64,000 nucleotides of DNA, taken from contig NZ_CP013940.1 of the NCBI RefSeq assembly GCF_001277215.2, positions 1,302,001 through 1,366,000 on the forward strand, written 5' to 3'. Below are positions 28,735 to 36,304 of the stretch, piece after piece. Source of the stretch: Cronobacter malonaticus LMG 23826 (GTDB lineage Bacteria > Pseudomonadota > Gammaproteobacteria > Enterobacterales > Enterobacteriaceae). The translations under genes were made by a program, and so were the position numbers. The notes under the pieces were generated by a model. The model ran no database searches. It was not told where the DNA came from and saw nothing but the letters and a program-made list of their open reading frames with translations. How positions within the stretch are numbered: the first letter of the stretch is position 1; each line of letters opens with the position of its first letter.

Positions 28735-29358
28735 ATGTTAAAAATATTTACTTTAGTTGTTGTGCTTTTTTCCACGTTTGCTTACGGGGAATCGATTACA
28801 CAAGCTATGAAAACGCCTGGAGATACAAGTAAAGAGCTGCCAGCGAAAGGCTATCAAGACGTAAACCGGATAGAAAACCAACAACTGAGTTTGGCTGAGA
28901 GCGAAAAACAGGAACTCTACTCACTGATCAATAAAAATAGCCAGGCAATCGAACTCCTTGTAGCAAACCAAGAAAAACTAATCAATGAGGTTAATGGAGT
29001 TAAAGGAGATGCGAAAGTTGACTATTCAGGGTGGACGAGTGTTTTACTTGCTTGTGTCGGTATAATTATTACAGTTATGAGCGTTATATTGGCATTGATA
29101 TCTATTATTGGTTATAGAAACTTCAGGAAAAGCATAGAGCTAAGTGTGAAAAAAACATCAACTGAAGTTGCTAAACAAGAAACCGTTATTCAGATAGATG
29201 CAGTTGCGAAAAAAGAATTGGTTCGTCTAATCGATGAGGGTGCTTTAGCGAAGCATCTTGAAAGTGCAGTTGATATGATTTTCCTTCGAAGAAAACCCGA
29301 ATTAAAAGACATTGGATTTGATAAATATCCTGAGTTGGATAAAGAGGAAGGTGAATAA
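28735..29358 (+). CDS. signal-peptide, coiled-coil, single-span membrane protein
   Basis: 207 residues, no family recognised. Residues 1-19 are a signal peptide ending AYG; about 50-85 is a charged helical coiled-coil stretch; about 101-127 is a strong membrane segment (VLLACVGIIITVMSVILALI). A cytoplasmic tail of about 80 residues with a second helical region ends in acidic residues. Its TAA shares one base with the ATG of the ImmA-like gene, so the two are translationally coupled. It is probably the membrane sensor or effector of a three-gene unit. Confidence 0.75.
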   Translation: MLKIFTLVVVLFSTFAYGESITQAMKTPGDTSKELPAKGYQDVNRIENQQLSLAESEKQELYSLINKNSQAIELLVANQEKLINEVNGVKGDAKVDYSGWTSVLLACVGIIITVMSVILALISIIGYRNFRKSIELSVKKTSTEVAKQETVIQIDAVAKKELVRLIDEGALAKHLESAVDMIFLRRKPELKDIGFDKYPELDKEEGE

Positions 29359-29858
29359 TGAATCATTCACAAGAATGGGAACGGTTGCCAATTGAAAAGA
29401 AGAACGTGATAATTAAGTATCACTCTCAGTATCCAGTTAAATTAGGTGCACTTGCAAAGGAGCTTGGTCTGGTTGTTAGGTTAGCCACATTGCCTGCTAA
29501 TATTTCTGGAGAAATTAAGGACTGTGATGGAGTAGTCACCATTCGAGTGAATAAGCATGATATGCAGGCAAGACGGCGTTATACTTTAGCCCATGAAATA
29601 GCGCATTTTCTGCTGCATAGGCATCTTCTCCGTGATGGTATTACAGATGATGTGTTGTACCGCTCATCGCAGTCAAATCAGATTGAGGCAGAGGCCAATC
29701 GTCTTGCCGCAGATATAATCATGCCTATGCATCACGTGGATGAATGCTACGCACGTCATTTCAAGGGTAAGAAAGATGCAGTATTATATGAAGCAATTGC
29801 TAAAGATCTCGACGTATCAACAATAGCGCTGAAATATAGACTGGGTGTGAATGGATAA
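29358..29858 (+). CDS. ImmA/IrrE-family metallo-endopeptidase
   Basis: 166-residue soluble zinc peptidase. The HEIAH zinc motif is at 79-83 within RYTLAHEIAHFLLH, and the third ligand lies in QIEAEANRLAADIIMP, the typical ImmA pattern. Such enzymes cut repressors or regulators to switch on mobile-element or stress genes. No repressor gene stands next to it; instead it is coupled to the upstream membrane protein and followed 9 bases later by a beta-type protein. Confidence 0.9.
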   Translation: MNHSQEWERLPIEKKNVIIKYHSQYPVKLGALAKELGLVVRLATLPANISGEIKDCDGVVTIRVNKHDMQARRRYTLAHEIAHFLLHRHLLRDGITDDVLYRSSQSNQIEAEANRLAADIIMPMHHVDECYARHFKGKKDAVLYEAIAKDLDVSTIALKYRLGVNG

Positions 29859-29867
29859 GGGACTAAC

Positions 29868-30977
29868 ATGTTGATAAGTAACTACTCTTATATACCGATT
29901 CTCTCGTTGAAACCAGCGGAAATGGCTGCGTTGGAAGAATTGCCTGCTAAAGACAAACATTTGATGCTTCCTTTAATTTCGTTGAAAAAATGGGCGAATT
30001 CAAAGTCATTCATAAAATCTACAGAACGTATTGAAAAAGCGATAGGAAAAAATTATTGGATAGCCGATATCGATAAAGAGCATCTTTTAATGGCCAAGCA
30101 AAGACTCGCAGATGGGGATGATGGCGTTTCTGCGGAGATTGTCAGCCTCGCGGAGTCGAATAATGGATATGAGAATTGGGTTAATTTTATTTCAACTAAT
30201 GAGAACATAATCCCAACTCTCCAGCTCAGTGACTTATCTGCATTAGATTTGCAATTGTCTAATTTTTCAAACATTAATAAAACAATAGTTGTAAGATTCG
30301 AGTTGTCAGGCTCTCATTCCATTGAGCTTAGAGACTTTTCTTTCGTTGTTAAGAAACTATCTGAAAGAAAGTTTCCGCAAGGAATATTGATCGTGTTAGA
30401 TTATGGTGATGTTAATAGATTCAATTTGATTGAGTATTATAAAAACTCAAATTTAGTGAAGCAGTTAAATAATTTGATGCCAGAGGCCTATTTCTGCGTA
30501 TCTGGAACGTCTTTTCCTTATTCTTTTGCAGGTTCCTATCGTGGAGAAATTCCAATTTTTGAGCGCCAAATTTATAATAAAGTTGTTGCAGATTGTCAGG
30601 GTGTAAAGTTTATTTACTCAGACCGTGGTAGTACCCGAGCTTCAGGCAATGATGGTGGAAGCGGGACACCACCACCACGCATTGATTACCCATTAAAAAA
30701 TGAATGGCGATTCATTCGTAAAGAATTGGATGATACCATTGAAAAAGAGGTTCTTTATCAAGAGGCGGCTATCGAAGTAATGAACTCAGAATACTGGGAC
30801 GCAGAGCTGAGATTATGGGGTACTCAGATGATCGAAAAGACAAGTTTGGGTGATCAATACGGAATCACTTCTGCTAATAGGGCTACTGCCGTCCGTATAA
30901 ATTTACATCTTTACCAACAGTTACATTATTTTGACGTGTTAAAATCATTGGATACAGAAGAAGATTGGGTTGATTAA
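29868..30977 (+). CDS. T4 beta-protein family protein
   Basis: 369 residues resembling the Beta_protein family (PF14350). It starts YIPILSLKPAEMAALEEL, followed by LMLPLISLKKW, with the conserved GxxFPYSFAGSYRGEIPIFER-like block around 210-235 and a C-terminal block on ATSANRATAVRINLHL-like sequence. The biochemical role of the family is unknown; members are common in prophage and defence-island cargo. It is the third gene of the unit and ends at a strong bidirectional terminator. Confidence 0.8.
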   Translation: MLISNYSYIPILSLKPAEMAALEELPAKDKHLMLPLISLKKWANSKSFIKSTERIEKAIGKNYWIADIDKEHLLMAKQRLADGDDGVSAEIVSLAESNNGYENWVNFISTNENIIPTLQLSDLSALDLQLSNFSNINKTIVVRFELSGSHSIELRDFSFVVKKLSERKFPQGILIVLDYGDVNRFNLIEYYKNSNLVKQLNNLMPEAYFCVSGTSFPYSFAGSYRGEIPIFERQIYNKVVADCQGVKFIYSDRGSTRASGNDGGSGTPPPRIDYPLKNEWRFIRKELDDTIEKEVLYQEAAIEVMNSEYWDAELRLWGTQMIEKTSLGDQYGITSANRATAVRINLHLYQQLHYFDVLKSLDTEEDWVD

Positions 30978-30982
30978 TTTAT

Positions 30983-31016
30983 AGCGATATTACTTCGTCA
31001 AAGTGATATCGCTTTT
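30983..31016. terminator. bidirectional terminator
   Basis: AGCGATATTACTT / AAGTGATATCGCT arms with one mismatch, 5-base loop and a T-run. It lies between the convergent beta-type and sce7726-like genes. Confidence 0.8.
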
Positions 31017-31025
31017 GAATTGAGT

Positions 31026-31718
31026 TTATAATTTTTCTATTGCGTGTATAAGCGAGTCTATATTTCTTGCGTGTAATATTTTTTTTCGAGGTTCTGCCTT
31101 ACCGCTTTGACCATAATTATTATAATTATATGCATCGTAATAATTTATTTCTCTTTTACTGTACCTTTTTTTTAAATTGTTAATTGCTTCTTCTCTTAAG
31201 TATTTAGTCGGAATGGAAAGCAGGGATAATTCTACTATTTTTCTTTTTTTATCTTTAATTTCAATATTTGATTTTTTTGCTAAGCTCAATAATTCAATGA
31301 GTGTCATCATTCGGATGAATTTCATTTTATCGGTTATTGGTAATATTTTCCCTCTCCTAACTATTTTTAGCTTACTACCAGCAACTTCCCAAACAGCAAC
31401 GTGTTTCGGTGTTAATAAAAGGACTTTATCGATGTGACGTGGAGCAGCGACAACCGTTACCTTATCAAAATGTGTAAGATATTCATCAACTTGTCCCTTT
31501 AGTCGACTGAGTGAGTCGAATTCACTTTTTATTTCGTATGCGAAAATTTTATCGTTTCTTGAATGAATTAAATCTACTCGTCTGCTGAAATTAGCGACAC
31601 TGAATTCATCGATTACAAAATTATTAGAAATAGCTGTTGCGCTATTTTCTTTTAGAAAAATATCTTTAATAACTAATGCTTTTATAGCTGACTCAAGCAT
31701 TTTTTCTGTACTGTTCAT
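31026..31718 (-). CDS. sce7726-like PD-(D/E)XK nuclease-fold protein
   Basis: 230 residues. The segment RRVDLIHSRNDKIFAYEIKSEFDSLSRL contains D...E-x-K spacing of PD-(D/E)XK nucleases, then QVDEYLTHFDKVTVVAAPRH, the hallmark of the sce7726 family. The C-terminal 80 residues are basic and end ARNIDSLIHAIEKL. sce7726-type proteins are often encoded near beta-like or sce7725 proteins, as here, though the two genes are convergent. Function is unproven; a nuclease in a conflict system is likely. Very AT-rich. Confidence 0.75.
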   Translation of the reverse strand: MNSTEKMLESAIKALVIKDIFLKENSATAISNNFVIDEFSVANFSRRVDLIHSRNDKIFAYEIKSEFDSLSRLKGQVDEYLTHFDKVTVVAAPRHIDKVLLLTPKHVAVWEVAGSKLKIVRRGKILPITDKMKFIRMMTLIELLSLAKKSNIEIKDKKRKIVELSLLSIPTKYLREEAINNLKKRYSKREINYYDAYNYNNYGQSGKAEPRKKILHARNIDSLIHAIEKL

Positions 31719-32047
31719 TCAAATAATCCTAATATGTTACTTGGACAGTATACACTATGACCATTTATTTAAAAAGCTCTTAGTTTTGTTTCATTTTTTA
31801 ATATAAGACAAGTGTTGTTATGATTTTAATCTTTATGAAAAAAAGTGTGGGATTTCGATGGTTTAAGACAGGTGCTGCATATTCATAATAAAAATTGGAT
31901 GCTGACTGAGTTAAAGATCTTACTGAAGAAGAATCACAGTAAAGTACGAAGGCGCATGTTATTAACGATTGCTTGGAGTACTAAGTGCCGTTATATTTGG
32001 CACTCTGAAGTACAATATTCAGAAATCTCAAATATCAACGAGGTTGT
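31719..32047. other. AT-rich spacer without a recognised gene
   Basis: A frame at 31845-32069 (74 codons) has no ribosome site and runs into the resolvase 3' end, so I do not call it. The stretch probably holds the leftward promoter of the sce7726-like gene. Confidence 0.4.
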
Positions 32048-32605
32048 TCAGCTTCCTTTAAGCCGATAGAAGGTGGCTTTGCTGATCGCTAACATTTCTT
32101 GAACTGTTGTTGGTGGTAAACCCTGCGCTAATAACTCTCGTACTTGTTCTACGGTCGCTTTGATCGGTCTACCGCAATGCTTACCTTCAAACTGAGCTCG
32201 TTTGATTCCTGCGGCTCTACGCTCTGCGATTAGGTCTTTTTCCAGGCTGGCAAGTCCTGCCATCATAGTAAGCATCGCTCTACCCACTGGTGTTGAAAGA
32301 TCAAACCCCTCTCGCAAGCTGATAACCTTTACGCCTTTCGTCTGCAACATTTCCACGGTGGAAAGAACATCAATCGTGTTACGTCCCAGGCGGTCTATAG
32401 CAATCACGATCAGCGTATCGCCTTCTCGCACATAACTTAGTAGTTCACCAAACCCTGGACGTTCTCCTGCCTTGACTGCACCACTCACTGCTTCATCGCT
32501 GAACCAGCGAGTAACGTTATAACCAGCATCGGCAATCTGCTGCTTCTGGTTTTCAATGTTCTGGTCGCTGGTGGAAACTCGCACGTATCCGATCACAGTA
32601 GTCAT
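32048..32605 (-). CDS. small serine recombinase (resolvase/invertase family)
   Basis: 185 residues. The N-terminal catalytic domain has nucleophile Ser in YVRVSTSDQN and the conserved IDRLGRNTIDVLSTVEML and RAMLTMMAGLASLEKDLIAERR helix-E region. A short C-terminal helix-turn-helix (VQEMLAISKATFYRLKGS) binds the site. Tn3-type resolvases of this size resolve dimers or cointegrates. The promoter-side region 32617-32678 carries repeated and inverted motifs that could be its res site. It suggests a plasmid or transposon origin for this part of the element. Confidence 0.93.
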   Translation of the reverse strand: MTTVIGYVRVSTSDQNIENQKQQIADAGYNVTRWFSDEAVSGAVKAGERPGFGELLSYVREGDTLIVIAIDRLGRNTIDVLSTVEMLQTKGVKVISLREGFDLSTPVGRAMLTMMAGLASLEKDLIAERRAAGIKRAQFEGKHCGRPIKATVEQVRELLAQGLPPTTVQEMLAISKATFYRLKGS

Positions 32606-32616
32606 GATATCCTCTA

Positions 32617-32678
32617 AGTATCAAAAGGTAGTATCAAAATGATATCTGTCTCAAAATAAAATATCAACCTTTTGAGAC
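32617..32678. repeat. candidate res-like region upstream of the resolvase
   Basis: Direct repeats AGTATCAAAA at 32617-32626 and 32630-32639 are followed by an inverted repeat GTCTCAAAA ... TTTTGAGAC (32648-32678). The size and placement fit recombinase subsites overlapping its promoter. Confidence 0.45.
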
Positions 32679-32804
32679 AAGGAGAAGCCGCATTCTTTCG
32701 TTGTGTCAGTGTGGTCTTAAAAGGAGATGATTATGAGACTGGATAATCGAGGTTTAAGAATTTTGGTTTAGAACGGAGGCTTGTTGAGCTTAGATGGTTG
32801 CATC

Positions 32805-32838
32805 TTAAAAAACGGAGTAGGGCGTGATTGCTCACGCC
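32805..32838 (-). terminator. terminator of the small exported protein gene
   Basis: GGCGTGA-TTGC-TCACGCC hairpin just past the stop of the gene at 32844, with TTTTTT further along on the minus strand. Confidence 0.7.
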
Positions 32839-32843
32839 TTCGT

Positions 32844-33194
32844 TTACTTCTCAGAACACAGGCTCAGCGTGTAGAGTGCCGTTTGACCATCGTTGTTAGT
32901 TGGGCGCATAACGAAAACAGGCTCACTGCCGTTGTCAATGTACGTGACGGCAATCCCACCGTCTGGGGTGGCGTACATCTTCGCAATACTTTTCTCTCCA
33001 ATGAAACCCAGCCGCCAGGTTTTACCACCCATGCTCACCTTCATGCTTTTGTCCTGCACATCAAGGCGAGTTTCGACTGAAGATTTCTGGCTACCAGAAT
33101 CGATCTGCCCTTCCTGAATGGCTTTACAGGTGAATGTGGTTGCACTTGAGGCGAAGGGGAGAACGATCAGCGTTGCGAGAATCAATTTTTTCAT
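32844..33194 (-). CDS. small exported protein of unknown function
   Basis: 116 residues. A signal peptide of about 18 residues (MKKLILATLIVLPFASSA) leads a small beta-rich domain with two Cys (FTCKAI near the start and LSLCSEK at the end), suggesting one disulphide. No family recognised. AAGGAAGACC precedes the ATG. Upstream are GATCAAT dyads (33262-33297), probably its control region. Confidence 0.65.
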   Translation of the reverse strand: MKKLILATLIVLPFASSATTFTCKAIQEGQIDSGSQKSSVETRLDVQDKSMKVSMGGKTWRLGFIGEKSIAKMYATPDGGIAVTYIDNGSEPVFVMRPTNNDGQTALYTLSLCSEK

Positions 33195-33261
33195 GGTCTT
33201 CCTTTTGGTTGTTAATTAAGAATTCATCGGGGACCATTATAAATTGTTAATTGATAAAAAC

Positions 33262-33297
33262 GATCAATTTCTATTGTATCGATCGATAAAATTGATC
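33262..33297. promoter_or_regulatory. GATCAATTT inverted repeat
   Basis: GATCAATTT (33262-33270) and AAATTGATC (33289-33297) with further GATCGAT and TTGAT half-sites between and beside them, in the spacer between two divergent small-protein genes. Probably a shared operator. Confidence 0.45.
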
Positions 33298-33385
33298 AAT
33301 ATCGGAACTATAATCCGCGTGCACAGTTGCCATGGAGCGAGGGTTTTGGCTACAAAATCAACGGGAGGATGATATTAGAAGAGCA

Positions 33386-33580
33386 ATGTTGGTGATATGT
33401 GGGCTACTGTTTTTACAGTTGGCAGCAGCAGGACAGATCACGATGACCGATCCCCAGCAGGAAAAGACGGAGAGCGGAAAGACACTTTGCACGTACGAGA
33501 ACCGTCACTATGTTTTCACCTACGTCACTAAAGGGCAGTGTCCGTATGCAAAGACATTTGACACTGATGATTCTCAGTAG
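33386..33580 (+). CDS. small exported or membrane-anchored protein
   Basis: 64 residues in the preferred reading: a hydrophobic start (MLVICGLLFLQLAAAGQ) and a short polar domain with Cys in LCTYENRHYVF and KGQCPYAKTF. The frame is open 18 codons upstream to an ATG at 33332 without a ribosome site. AGAAGAG precedes 33386. Divergent from the gene at 32844. No family recognised. Confidence 0.5.
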   Translation: MLVICGLLFLQLAAAGQITMTDPQQEKTESGKTLCTYENRHYVFTYVTKGQCPYAKTFDTDDSQ

Positions 33581-33927
33581 ACGCTGGGATTAAACGCGCC
33601 TGGTATTTTAAATTCGAATCAAGGCAGGTTGCTTAACACCAGCATCATAATTATTTATATTATCACTTCTTCGAATACTGCACGACGCAAGGCTTTACGC
33701 AATGTGCGTGATAGTGTCAATTGCCACTATCATTGTTGGTTTGGCAACTTTACCCCGCTCAATAAAGCTTCTTTACCTGCCAATTACCACCGGATTTGAT
33801 GCCTGTTTGATAGGGATAATCTCAGATTAATCTTAGGCTTTGCTGCATAGACGGTTCGGAGTGAGCAGGGCGACGGTCTACCGTTGGGTGAAGGGCTGAA
33901 AGTACCGTTTGTTACTCTCGTAATATA

Positions 33928-34047
33928 CGGAAAAAACCCGTCTATCAAAATTAGCGGGATGAAGCATACACGGGAAAAACCCGACTGTTCAGAACGGAGA
34001 CACGGGAATAACCCGAGTATTCGGCAATGATGCCAGGGAAAAACCCG
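33928..34047 (+). repeat. four iteron-like imperfect palindromes CGGGAAAAACCCG
   Basis: Copies at 33928-33940, 33971-33983, 34003-34015 and 34035-34047, each a 13-mer with at most one change (CGGAAAAAACCCG, CGGGAAAAACCCG, CGGGAATAACCCG, AGGGAAAAACCCG). Start-to-start spacing is 43, 32 and 32 bases, the latter about three helical turns. This arrangement suggests cooperative binding of an initiator or repressor. Confidence 0.75.
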
Positions 34048-34059
34048 TGCAATAGAAAG

Positions 34060-34104
34060 AGATTTTAGAAATCGATTCTAAAGAAAGAGATTTCTAAAAG
34101 ATCT
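34060..34104. repeat. inverted repeat next to the iteron-like array
   Basis: AGATTTTAGAAATC and GATTTCTAAAAGATCT form long arms with a 2-base offset, around 15 bases that themselves repeat the motif GATTCTAAAG. It lies directly downstream of the 13-mer array. Confidence 0.5.
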
Positions 34105-34685
34105 GCGTTTTGCGCTTGTCGCAAAGATCTTTGCTGGCGTGTATCGCCTGGCAAGTGACCTGTTTCGCCGTTGGGGGGCTCCTCGGTCAGCCGCTCACGA
34201 CGCAGCAAAGCGTTACCTCTTTACAAGTTGGGATTGTGCCAGGCTTTGGCCTTGACGTGAGTCAGGCACAAGCATATTACGCCGTGGCGTAAATCACCTT
34301 TGCGCTGTGCGCGTAATTATCATCTGACCAACTACCGTTGACCATCTGATAAGCTGACTACCTTCAACCATCCATTCATGAACCATCGTTCACTCATGCC
34401 AGGTTTCAGCAAGTCAATGGTTCACCGTGCTACGGTTCATCCAGCAACCTAACCAATCACCACCCGTTAATAACTATCGTTATTCTCGTGCTAAGGCTCT
34501 TGGGGTTGGGGGATAAGAGCCAGATACAAGCAGAACGCATCAGACGCGCTGTGAGCGATTATAAGAGGGTAGGTGGTGCAATGGTAGCCTGAATGTGTTA
34601 GAACACCGTACAGGGCGTTACAGGAGGTTTTTACAAATTATGTATCGGTGAACTGCTCGGGTGTGGATCATATCATAAACTTAGC

Positions 34686-34715
34686 TTGACAGGTAGAATT
34701 CTTTTTTGATATAAA
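34686..34715 (+). promoter_or_regulatory. sigma-70-like promoter
   Basis: TTGACA at 34686-34691, an 18-base spacer, TATAAA at 34710-34715. First of two strong rightward promoters before the small operon. Confidence 0.6.
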
Positions 34716-34758
34716 GCACGCAATGCACTTGACTTTTACTAACTAATTGAAAAGATGC

Positions 34759-34788
34759 TTGACATTAGGTGTCGTTTTAGTGTATTAT
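34759..34788 (+). promoter_or_regulatory. sigma-70-like promoter
   Basis: TTGACA at 34759-34764, an 18-base spacer, TATTAT at 34783-34788. Transcription would begin near 34795 and pass the hairpin at 34856-34890 before the gene at 34924. Confidence 0.7.
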
Positions 34789-34855
34789 TAGAAGTATAGC
34801 GATAATCATTATCACATAACTTTCATCCAACAACATTCCATCACGCATGAATTGC

Positions 34856-34890
34856 AGCCTCCACCGGGTAATCGGTGTGGGGGCTTTTTT
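34856..34890 (+). terminator. attenuator-like hairpin in the leader of the small operon
   Basis: GCCTCCACCG ... CGGTGTGGGGGC stem (with G-U pairs) followed by TTTTTT. It lies between the promoter and the first gene, so it would stop most transcripts unless relieved. Confidence 0.65.
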
Positions 34891-34923
34891 GCGTCTGGAG
34901 AAAACCAAACAGGAGCAAATACA

Positions 34924-35115
34924 ATGCGTTACTTCAACGTTGACCAAATCTACGCAGATTTGATAACAGGCCGAACAACACGAGGACTTGTTTACAGTTC
35001 CCTTGTTCGAGCGCGTAAGAGTGAACAGCTCGACAGGGTGGAGATGTTTGAAGAAGCGATCCGACGCTTTGACGAATGGCGAGCAACGCCAAACTTCACT
35101 CCCTTGACCAGCTAA
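34924..35115 (+). CDS. small basic protein of the plasmid-like operon
   Basis: 63 residues (MRYFNVDQIYADLITGRTTR...), largely helical and charged, no family recognised. AGGAG lies 8 bases before the ATG. First gene after the attenuator-like hairpin; the next gene begins 17 bases later. Confidence 0.65.
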   Translation: MRYFNVDQIYADLITGRTTRGLVYSSLVRARKSEQLDRVEMFEEAIRRFDEWRATPNFTPLTS

Positions 35116-35132
35116 CCCAGGAGGAAACCAGA

Positions 35133-35300
35133 ATGATCGAGAAGAAAACCGAACTACCGCCGTCCACATCGTTAATGATACCGGATGCCACATTTCAGAT
35201 TTTGTTCAAAGAAGCGAAGCGCCGAAAAATGAGCGTAAGCGCACTCCTTCTTGAAGAATGCCAAAGTCTGGCGGTCAAATACTCGAAAGCTGACGCGTAA
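35133..35300 (+). CDS. small protein, possible ribbon-helix-helix type
   Basis: 55 residues starting MIEKKTELPPSTSLMIPDA. The stretch TSLMIPDATFQILFKEAKRRKMSVSALLLEEC has the strand-helix-helix spacing of ribbon-helix-helix regulators; that is an inference from pattern only. AGGAGG stands 9 bases before the ATG. Confidence 0.6.
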   Translation: MIEKKTELPPSTSLMIPDATFQILFKEAKRRKMSVSALLLEECQSLAVKYSKADA

Positions 35301-35402
35301 TAACCACGCACCAGCATTAACGCCCACCTCACGAATGAGAAGCGGAGAAAACCAAATGAAGAGCATTCGTAATTTACTGAGCATACATAGGAGCAAACAA
35401 CA

Positions 35403-36203
35403 TTGGCAGAGAGAAAAATTATCAATGGGGATGTATACAAATACGCTTCAATCGAAGAAGCATTATTATCATCAACCCGAATTACAAACCTCAAAACTGG
35501 TGAGTCAGTAAAGCTAATCGGTAACGCCAAATTAGCATATATGATCCTCCGGAAGAGGTTCCATTTATTCACCGACCAATCAACAGACAATAAGTATTAT
35601 ACAACTGGTAAGCACTACGACACCATTGAAAGCATCGCTGAGGCAATCGGTGTTTCTGACGTTGGTACAGTGAGCAGTGCAATTGGCAGAATGGAAGCAG
35701 CCGGACTGCTAACCAAAAAGAAATTTGGAAAAACTTACGAATGGACTGTTATCGATCTCTCCCCAGAATTATTCCTTCTCGAACGTAACACCGGGACGAC
35801 AAAAAAGCCTGTCTGGGTGGACTGCCTGAAACATCCAGTATTCGGTAACGCCAAAGAAGACATGCCAGCCGTACAGCAGGAGGAACAGGGCGAAGAGGCC
35901 AACGCCGATCCGATGTGCGAGCTTGACGAAGCACCGAAAGAAGAAGCGCAAACGCCGGAAAAGGTGAAGCCAACACCGAAGCCAAAGATAAAGAAACCTG
36001 TAACACCGTCAACCGCACCAAGCGACGATAAGGAATATTCTACCAAATTGCATCAATTCGAGAGTGCTGGACATTGGTATCAATTTTCTGAGTATCAGTT
36101 ACCAGATTTGGAGCGCTTTAAATGTGACGGGAAACTAACGAACGAATACGCCTTGGCCTATCTTGATAAACACACGTCACAGCAAACTATGAATACCCAA
36201 TAA
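35403..36203 (+). CDS. winged-helix protein of the plasmid-like module
   Basis: 266 residues from a TTG start with AGGAG 9 bases upstream. Residues about 70-115 form a winged helix (TIESIAEAIGVSDVGTVSSAIGRM, then LLTKKKFGKTYEWTVI). A Pro/Glu/Lys-rich linker (about 160-215) connects to a short C-terminal domain with two aromatic-rich segments (GHWYQFSEYQLPDLERFKC). I do not recognise the family. Architecture and context (iteron-like repeats, resolvase, small upstream genes) suggest a replication or partition DNA-binding protein. An overlapping 51-codon frame with its own GGAG (ATG near 35356) runs into it out of frame and might couple translation. Confidence 0.7.
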   Translation: MAERKIINGDVYKYASIEEALLSSTRITNLKTGESVKLIGNAKLAYMILRKRFHLFTDQSTDNKYYTTGKHYDTIESIAEAIGVSDVGTVSSAIGRMEAAGLLTKKKFGKTYEWTVIDLSPELFLLERNTGTTKKPVWVDCLKHPVFGNAKEDMPAVQQEEQGEEANADPMCELDEAPKEEAQTPEKVKPTPKPKIKKPVTPSTAPSDDKEYSTKLHQFESAGHWYQFSEYQLPDLERFKCDGKLTNEYALAYLDKHTSQQTMNTQ

Positions 36204-36214
36204 ACAGGAGGATT

Positions 36215-36304
36215 ATGATTACCCAGCTCTACATCTTCTTATTCTTCCGTGCTGTTTGGTATATTGCCGCCCGCATCCAGAAAAGAAAAAAAACGAACAC
36301 TTAA
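36215..36304 (+). CDS. 29-residue single-span membrane peptide
   Basis: MITQLYIFLFFRAVWYIAAR followed by a basic tail IQKRKKTNT. AGGAGG stands 3 bases before the ATG, and the gene follows the winged-helix gene by 11 bases, so it is likely translated. Hydrophobic helix with a positive tail, as in small toxins or membrane modulators; function unknown. Its last 4 bases overlap the end of the convergent gene at 36301. Confidence 0.55.
   Translation: MITQLYIFLFFRAVWYIAARIQKRKKTNT

Larger units (their letters stand above)
33581..34923 (+). other. 1.3-kb non-coding, plasmid-origin-like stretch
   Basis: No credible gene; a 60-codon TTG-started frame at 34110-34292 has no ribosome site. It contains a hairpin (TGATAGTG/CACTATCA, 33709-33732), four iteron-like 13-mers (33928-34047), a long dyad (34060-34104), at least two sigma-70-like promoters and an attenuator-like terminator before the gene at 34924. 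Together this resembles the control region of a replicon; I see no DnaA box. Confidence 0.45.

Noticed and set aside
31845..32069. 74-codon frame overlapping the resolvase 3' end
   Set aside because: No ribosome site, no recognisable domain, and convergent overlap with a certain gene.
34110..34292. 60-codon TTG-started frame in the origin-like stretch
   Set aside because: Hydrophobic start looks superficially like a signal peptide, but there is no ribosome site and the region is filled with repeats and promoters.
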